Of a DNA stretch of 64,000 nt, positions 59,609 through 64,000 are shown one piece after another. Position numbers and translations under genes: made by a program. Within the stretch, counting starts at the first letter, position 1, and each line of letters begins with the position of its first letter. The notes beneath the pieces are model-generated. The model ran no database searches, had not been told where the DNA came from, and saw only the letters and a program-made list of their open reading frames with translations. Origin of the DNA: Micromonospora yangpuensis (GTDB taxonomy: Bacteria; Actinomycetota; Actinomycetes; Mycobacteriales; Micromonosporaceae); assembly GCF_900091615.1 (NCBI RefSeq), contig NZ_FMIA01000002.1, positions 4,650,001 to 4,714,000 on the forward strand, given 5' to 3'.

Positions 59609-62600
59609 CTAGGACGCGTTCCATGGCGCTGCGGCTGCGGCGGGCCGTGCGCAGGTACTCGTCGAGGAACTCGCCGGGGTCGTCGCGGCCGAGGATGCGG
59701 GTCACCCCGGCCAGTTCCACGCCGTGCCGGGGCAGCTGGTCGCCGGCCCGGCCGCGCACCAGCATCAGCGCGTTGCGCGCCTGGGCGGCCATGGTCCAGC
59801 CGGCGGCCATCTCGGCGGCGTCGGCCTCGTCGACGAGTTTCGCGTCGCGGGCGGCGGCCAGGGCGTCGAGGGTACGGGTGCCCCGCAGCGCCGGGTACTG
59901 CCCGGCGTGCCGCAGCTGGAGCAGCTGCACCGCCCACTCGACGTCGGCGAGCCCGCCCCGGCCCAGTTTGGTGTGGGTGGCCGGGTCGGCGCCCCGGGGC
60001 AGCCGCTCGCTCTCCACCCGCGCCTTGATCCGCCGGATCTCCACCACCTGCTCGCGGGTCAGCCCGTCGGCCGGGTACCGCACCGGGTCGACCATCGCCT
60101 CGAACTCCGCACCCAGGTCGGCGTCGCCGCAGACGAACCGGGCCCGCAGCAGCGCCTGCGCCTCCCACACCTTCGACCAGCGGGAGTAGTACTGCGCGTA
60201 GGCGGCGAGGCTGCGTACCAGTGGACCCTGCCGGCCCTCGGGACGCAGGTCGGCGTCGACGCCGAGCGCCGGGTCGGGGGCGGGCATGCCGAGCAGCCGG
60301 CGCAGCTCCTCGGCGACGGCGTGGGCGGCGGCACTGGCCGCGCGCTCCTCCACGTCGGCGGGCCGGTCGTAGACGAAGAGCACGTCGGCGTCGGAGAGGT
60401 AGTTCGACTCGTACCCGCCGAGGCGGCCCACCCCGATCACCGCGAAGCGCAGTCCCTCCGGTCCCGGCTTGGCGGCGCGGGCGATGCGCAGCGCGGCGGT
60501 GAGGGTGGCGTCGGTGACCGCGGCCAGGGCGGTGCCGGCGGTGATGACGTCGGCCATCGCCGCCGGACGACGGGGGTTGCCCTCGAACCGGGGCGGCCGG
60601 GGGGCGATGCCGTCGGCCCGGCTCAACACGTCGGCGCAGGCCAGCCGGAGCAGTTCCCGCCGGCGCAGGGCCCGGACCGCGTGGGTGGCCTGGACCGGGT
60701 CGCCGTGTCGGCCAGCGGCGGCGAGGAAGCCCTCGCTGAGGGTCTCCCGGGTACGCGGGGCCAGCTCGCTCTCCTCGGCCAGCAGCCGCAGCGCCTCCGG
60801 CTCCCGGGCCAGCAGGTCGGTGGCGTACCGCGACAGCGACAGCACCCGGGCCAACCGGCGGGCCACCGGGCCGGAGTCGCGCAGCAGGCGCAGGTACCAG
60901 GGGGTGCTGCCGAGCTTGTCGGAGACCTGCCGGTAGTTGAGCAGCCCCCGGTCCGGCTCGGGTGCGTCGGCGAACTCGCCGAGCAGCACCGGCAGCAGGG
61001 TCCGCTGGATGGCGGCGGTGCGGCTCACCCCGCCGGTGAGGCGTTCCAGGTGCCGCAGCGCGCCGGCCGGATCGGCGAAACCGAGGATCTCCAGCCGGTT
61101 GCGGGCCGCCTGCGGGGTCAGCCGCAGCCCGTCGGCAGGCACCCGGGCCACCGCCTCCAGCAGCGGGCGGTAGAGCAGTTTGGCGTGCAGCCGGCGTACC
61201 TCGGTGGCGTGCGCGACCCAGTCGGCGCGGAACGCCTCGACGGCGCTGCGCCCCGGCGTGGCGGTGTAGTCCAGCGCGGCGGCCAGCCAGCGCAACCCGG
61301 CCGGGTCGGTCGGCACGGTGTGGGTCCGGCGCAGGCCCTGCAACTGGAGGCGGTGCTCGACGGCGCGCAGGAAACGGTACCCGCGTAGCAGGCCCTCACC
61401 GTCGGCGCGACCGACGTACCCGCCACCGACCAGGGCGCGCAGCGCCGGGATGGTGCCCGGCACCCGCAGCTTCTCGTCGCCCCGGCCGTGTACGAGTTGC
61501 AGCAGCTGGACGGCGAACTCGATGTCGCGCAGCCCGCCGGGGCCCCGCTTGATCTCGCGTTCCTGCTCCCGGGGCGGGATGTTCTCGATGATCTTCTTGC
61601 GCATGGAGCGGACGTCCTCGACCGCCTCGGGCCGCTCGGCGGCCCGCCACACCAGCGGCGCGAGCGCGTCGATCCACTCCTGGGCCAGCGGCAGGTCCCC
61701 GGCGGCCGGGCGGGCCTTGAGCAACGCCTGGAACTCCCAGGTCCGCGCCCACCGCTGGTAGTAGGCCAGGTGGCTGGTGAGGGTACGCACCAGCGGGCCC
61801 CGGTTGCCCTCGGGCCGCAGCGCCGCGTCGACCGGCCAGGCGACCAGCCCGCAGATGTGGATCAGCCGGGTGGCGACCGTGGTGCCGGCGATCAGGTCGG
61901 CGTCGTCGGCGGCCACGAAGATCACGTCCACGTCGGAGACGTAGTTCAGCTCGTCACCGCCGCACTTGCCCATCGCCACCACGCCCAGCCGGGGGCGCGG
62001 CGTGCCCTCGGGCAGCTCGGCGACGGCGATCTCGTACGCCGCGGCAAGGGTCTCGTCGGCAAGCGCGGAGAGCGCCGCCATGGTCTGCTCCAGGCCCCGG
62101 CCGCCGGTCAGGTCGGCCGCCGCGATCCGCAGCAACGCCAACCGGTACGCCCGCCGCAGCTCGGCGATGCGCGGACCGCTGCCGACCGGCCCGCCGCGCC
62201 GGTGCCCGGCCACCCGGGGCCGCTCCCGCCCACCGGCGCGGGTCGGTTGCGCTTCGGCGGCCGGGGTGCCGGCGGGACCGCTGCCGGCGGCCGGAGTGCC
62301 GGACGCCGCTCCGGTGCCGGCGGCGGGTCGTAGGCTGCCGGCGGTCGTGCGCGCGGTGTCGGCGACCGACCGGGCGGTGCCGGTGTCGACGTCGGTCAGG
62401 TGCAGGTGGCCGTCGGCCAGTGGGGCGAGCCCGTCGGCCTCGGTGGCCAGGGTGGCCCACTGGTCGGGGTTGGCGACCAGGTGGTCGCCGAGCGCCGACG
62501 AGGCACCGAGTACGGCCACCACCCGGCGGCGCAACCCCGGATCGTCACGCATCGCCGCCAGCAGGGCCGAGGGCGCGTCCCCGGCGGTACGCCGCTCGGC

Positions 62601-62819
62601 CTCGACGATCCGGTGCAGCTGACGCAGGGCGAGATCCGGGTCGGCGGCCCGGGAGAGGCCGGTCAGCAGCTCGGCGGCGCGGGCGTCGACCGGCTCCTGG
62701 CTGGCCGCCCGCCACAGGTCCAGCCCGTCCGGGCCGAGCAGTTCGGCGGCGCGCGTGACGTCCTCGCCCTCGGCGGTGCCGAAGCCGTACCGGGCGAGTC
62801 TGGTGTTGGGTCGGTTCAT
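59601..62819 (-). CDS. glnE: Glutamine synthetase adenylyltransferase/deadenylase
   Basis: This 1072-residue bifunctional protein adds and removes AMP on glutamine synthetase. Two nucleotidyltransferase domains are seen: MGKCGGDELNYVSDVDVIF near residue 281 and VGRLGGYESNYLSDADVLF near residue 793, each with the metal-binding Asp-x-Asp. The N-terminal extension and central helical regions are normal for the family, whose usual length is about 950-1000 residues; a low-complexity Ala/Gly/Pro insert near residue 160-200 accounts for the extra. The start is the ATG at 62819, 7 bases after the end of the amidotransferase gene upstream. Its target GlnA is encoded at 49261-50685. Confidence 0.96.
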   Translation of the reverse strand: MNRPNTRLARYGFGTAEGEDVTRAAELLGPDGLDLWRAASQEPVDARAAELLTGLSRAADPDLALRQLHRIVEAERRTAGDAPSALLAAMRDDPGLRRRVVAVLGASSALGDHLVANPDQWATLATEADGLAPLADGHLHLTDVDTGTARSVADTARTTAGSLRPAAGTGAASGTPAAGSGPAGTPAAEAQPTRAGGRERPRVAGHRRGGPVGSGPRIAELRRAYRLALLRIAAADLTGGRGLEQTMAALSALADETLAAAYEIAVAELPEGTPRPRLGVVAMGKCGGDELNYVSDVDVIFVAADDADLIAGTTVATRLIHICGLVAWPVDAALRPEGNRGPLVRTLTSHLAYYQRWARTWEFQALLKARPAAGDLPLAQEWIDALAPLVWRAAERPEAVEDVRSMRKKIIENIPPREQEREIKRGPGGLRDIEFAVQLLQLVHGRGDEKLRVPGTIPALRALVGGGYVGRADGEGLLRGYRFLRAVEHRLQLQGLRRTHTVPTDPAGLRWLAAALDYTATPGRSAVEAFRADWVAHATEVRRLHAKLLYRPLLEAVARVPADGLRLTPQAARNRLEILGFADPAGALRHLERLTGGVSRTAAIQRTLLPVLLGEFADAPEPDRGLLNYRQVSDKLGSTPWYLRLLRDSGPVARRLARVLSLSRYATDLLAREPEALRLLAEESELAPRTRETLSEGFLAAAGRHGDPVQATHAVRALRRRELLRLACADVLSRADGIAPRPPRFEGNPRRPAAMADVITAGTALAAVTDATLTAALRIARAAKPGPEGLRFAVIGVGRLGGYESNYLSDADVLFVYDRPADVEERAASAAAHAVAEELRRLLGMPAPDPALGVDADLRPEGRQGPLVRSLAAYAQYYSRWSKVWEAQALLRARFVCGDADLGAEFEAMVDPVRYPADGLTREQVVEIRRIKARVESERLPRGADPATHTKLGRGGLADVEWAVQLLQLRHAGQYPALRGTRTLDALAAARDAKLVDEADAAEMAAGWTMAAQARNALMLVRGRAGDQLPRHGVELAGVTRILGRDDPGEFLDEYLRTARRSRSAMERVLDA

Positions 62820-62826
62820 CGTCGGC

Positions 62827-63585
62827 TCAGTGCCCGAGCAGCGGCAGGCTGGGCCGGATCGGGGCGTCGTCCAGCTCGCCCAGGGCCAGCGCGGCGAACC
62901 GGGCGGCGAAGGGCTGCCAGACCTCCTCGACGTCGGCCATCACCTCGGCGCAGGCGCCCACCACCACCTCCGGGTCGTAGCCCAGCTCGGCCAGGAGATC
63001 CGCGTCGGCGGCGGCCCACTCGGCGACCATCGCGGTGTCGCACCCGATGTGGAACTGCAGCCCCCAGGCCCGGTCGCCGAGGCGGAACGCCTGGTGCGGG
63101 TAGCGGGTGGAGGCGGCCAGCAGGGTCGCGCCCCGGGGCAGCTCGGTGACCTCGGCGGAGTGCCACTGGAACACGTCAGGCATCAACGGCACGTACCGGA
63201 ACAGCGGGTCACGCTCGGCGGCGTCCCGCTTGCCGGCCACCGTCGGCCCGATCCCCGGCCCGGCCGGGCTGGGCTCGACCAGTCCGACGTGCGCGGTGGC
63301 GAGCAGGTGCGCGCCCAGCCCCACGGCGAGGGTGGGCACCCGGTGCCGCACCGCCTTGCGCAGCAGCCCCTCGACAGCGGGGAACCAGGGGGGCTGCGCG
63401 CCCGTGCCGACGTGCCGGTCACCACCGAGCACCACCAGGGCCACGAACCCGGACAGGTCGGCCGGCAGGTCGTCACCGGCGTACGGGCGCAGCACCCGCA
63501 GCTCCAGCCCGGCCTCGGTCAGCCACTCCCCCAGTCGACGGGGGTCGTCAAACGTATCGTTCTCGATCACCAACGCAGTTCCCAC
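62827..63585 (-). CDS. Glutamine amidotransferase-like protein lacking the catalytic cysteine
   Basis: This 252-residue protein has the class I GATase fold: VALVVLGGDRHVG near residue 48, VPTLAVGLGAHLLA near residue 83 and WGLQFHIGCDTAM near residue 174. The nucleophile expected in VCLGAQ is Gly89 (codon GGG), and the Glu that follows the His in the usual FHPE is missing, so only His179 remains of the triad. It cannot hydrolyse glutamine by the usual means. Seven bases separate it from glnE, so it is cotranscribed and could be a glutamine-sensing or regulatory partner; that is inference. The start is a GTG at 63585. Confidence 0.82.
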   Translation of the reverse strand: MGTALVIENDTFDDPRRLGEWLTEAGLELRVLRPYAGDDLPADLSGFVALVVLGGDRHVGTGAQPPWFPAVEGLLRKAVRHRVPTLAVGLGAHLLATAHVGLVEPSPAGPGIGPTVAGKRDAAERDPLFRYVPLMPDVFQWHSAEVTELPRGATLLAASTRYPHQAFRLGDRAWGLQFHIGCDTAMVAEWAAADADLLAELGYDPEVVVGACAEVMADVEEVWQPFAARFAALALGELDDAPIRPSLPLLGH

Positions 63586-63633
63586 GCGTCGAGGCTATCG
63601 GGTCCCACCCCCTCCCCCCGCGCCCCGCCCAAG

Positions 63634-63689
63634 GTGTAAGGAAGGGCCCCCTATTAACGCATACGGTCGAGAAGGGTCCCCTCCTTACA
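63634..63689 (+). repeat. 55-bp interspersed repeat, copy 10
   Basis: GTGTAAGGAAGGGCCCCCTA, TTAACGCATACGGTCGAGAA, ending CCCCTCCTTACA. It lies between the divergent amidotransferase and carboxypeptidase genes. Confidence 0.93.
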
Positions 63690-63725
63690 TCTGGCGGGGT
63701 GGCACGAGCGGCGATGGGGGCGGGT

Positions 63726-63731
63726 TAGGCT
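63726..63731 (+). promoter_or_regulatory. Leaderless -10 box TAGGCT
   Basis: TAGGCT ends 8 bases before the GTG at 63740. Confidence 0.6.
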
Positions 63732-63739
63732 CGGCCGCT

Positions 63740-64000
63740 GTGAGCACGGATCGCACCCCGTCGAGCGAGGCGGCCGACCGCGCCGGGGATGAGGCGGTAC
63801 GGCCGCCCGCCCTGCGCCCCGGCGACACCGTGCTGCTGGTCTCCCCGTCCGGGCCCACCCGCCCGGAACGGGTCGCCCGGGGCGTCGAGCTGCTCACCGG
63901 CTGGGGCCTGCGCCCGGTGCCCGCCCCGAACGCGTACGCCCGACAGGGCTACCTGGCCGGTGCGGACGCGCTGCGGGCGGCGGACCTGAACGCCGCCTTC
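63740..64000 (+). CDS. LD-carboxypeptidase (S66), 5' part only
   Basis: The first 87 codons are present and the gene runs off the window. After an acidic, low-complexity stretch, LRPGDTVLLVSPSGPTRPERVARGVELL and GYLAGADALRAADLNAAF (cited in part) match the N-terminal domain of S66 peptidases, which trim the terminal D-alanine from murein tetrapeptides. The nucleophile Ser lies beyond the window. The GTG start follows TAGGCT by 8 bases. Confidence 0.8.
   Translation, partial: MSTDRTPSSEAADRAGDEAVRPPALRPGDTVLLVSPSGPTRPERVARGVELLTGWGLRPVPAPNAYARQGYLAGADALRAADLNAAF

Noticed and set aside
4461..63689. The 55-bp repeats as ordinary intrinsic terminators
   Set aside because: They lack U-tracts, occur in both orientations relative to genes, sometimes lie inside coding sequence, and share a primary-sequence core beyond what a hairpin needs.

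Overview
The window looks like a core chromosomal segment of a high-G+C actinobacterium, most probably of the family Micromonosporaceae (Micromonospora or Salinispora type). The reasons are very high G+C with GTG and TTG starts, many genes preceded by a TANNNT -10 box only 6-8 bases from the start codon (leaderless transcripts), an F420-type oxidoreductase, MptA/B-type mannosyltransferases, and an order of housekeeping genes that, from memory, follows Mycobacterium tuberculosis Rv2192c to Rv2221c: trpD, ctaF-ctaC, adoK-like kinase, erpA, glycerate kinase, DUF3043, cobU/cobT, cobS, gcvT, pepB, (lpd)-sucB, TIGR01777 epimerase, lipB, lipA, DUF4191, RDD, glnA1, glnE.

Layout. 0-10.5 kb: trpD, oxidase subunits II and IV, a cysteine desulfurase-TusA pair, an XRE regulator broken by a 19-base tandem duplication, the adoK-like kinase, erpA, glycerate kinase and nadA. 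10.5-24 kb: a murA-family gene, DUF3043, a 1656-residue low-complexity protein ending in TPR-like and WG repeats, an aldo/keto reductase, a site-2 protease, and the cobalamin genes cobU-cobT (one fused protein) and cobS. 24-34.7 kb: a probable DUF2314 protein, gcvT, leucyl aminopeptidase, lpd, sucB, an LtrA-like protein and an F420-type oxidoreductase. 34.7-40 kb is accessory: a GntR regulator divergent from two small Cys-motif proteins, a two-gene AAA ATPase plus TOPRIM/DUF4276-like cassette, the TIGR01777 epimerase and an orphan 244-residue protein. 40-50.7 kb: lipB, lipA, two multi-membrane envelope proteins, a FAD protein, DUF4191, RDD and glnA with a GlnR-like box. 50.7-64 kb: a hemerythrin, a second small GntR regulator, two MptA/B-type mannosyltransferases around a divergent XRE-cupin / TrxR-methyltransferase pair, a membrane protein coupled to glnE, a glutamine amidotransferase homologue without its cysteine, and the start of an LD-carboxypeptidase.

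How the genes work together. lpd, sucB, lipA, lipB and gcvT form a lipoate-dependent 2-oxoacid/glycine module. glnA and glnE are a synthetase and its adenylylating regulator. The desulfurase, TusA and ErpA serve sulfur and Fe-S metabolism, needed by NadA and LipA. cobU/cobT and cobS assemble the nucleotide loop of cobalamin.

The most unusual feature is a family of about 55-bp interspersed elements (ten copies plus a half copy). They sit at or across gene ends, supply stop codons to at least three genes, and encode the N-terminus of one membrane protein. A second family of palindromes built on ATCTTGGA...TCCAAGAT shares the intergenic spaces. The best candidate for a new functional system is the ATPase/TOPRIM-like pair at 36047-38121, inserted between sucB and the epimerase, which are close neighbours in Mycobacterium. 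No transposase, tRNA, rRNA or CRISPR array was seen.
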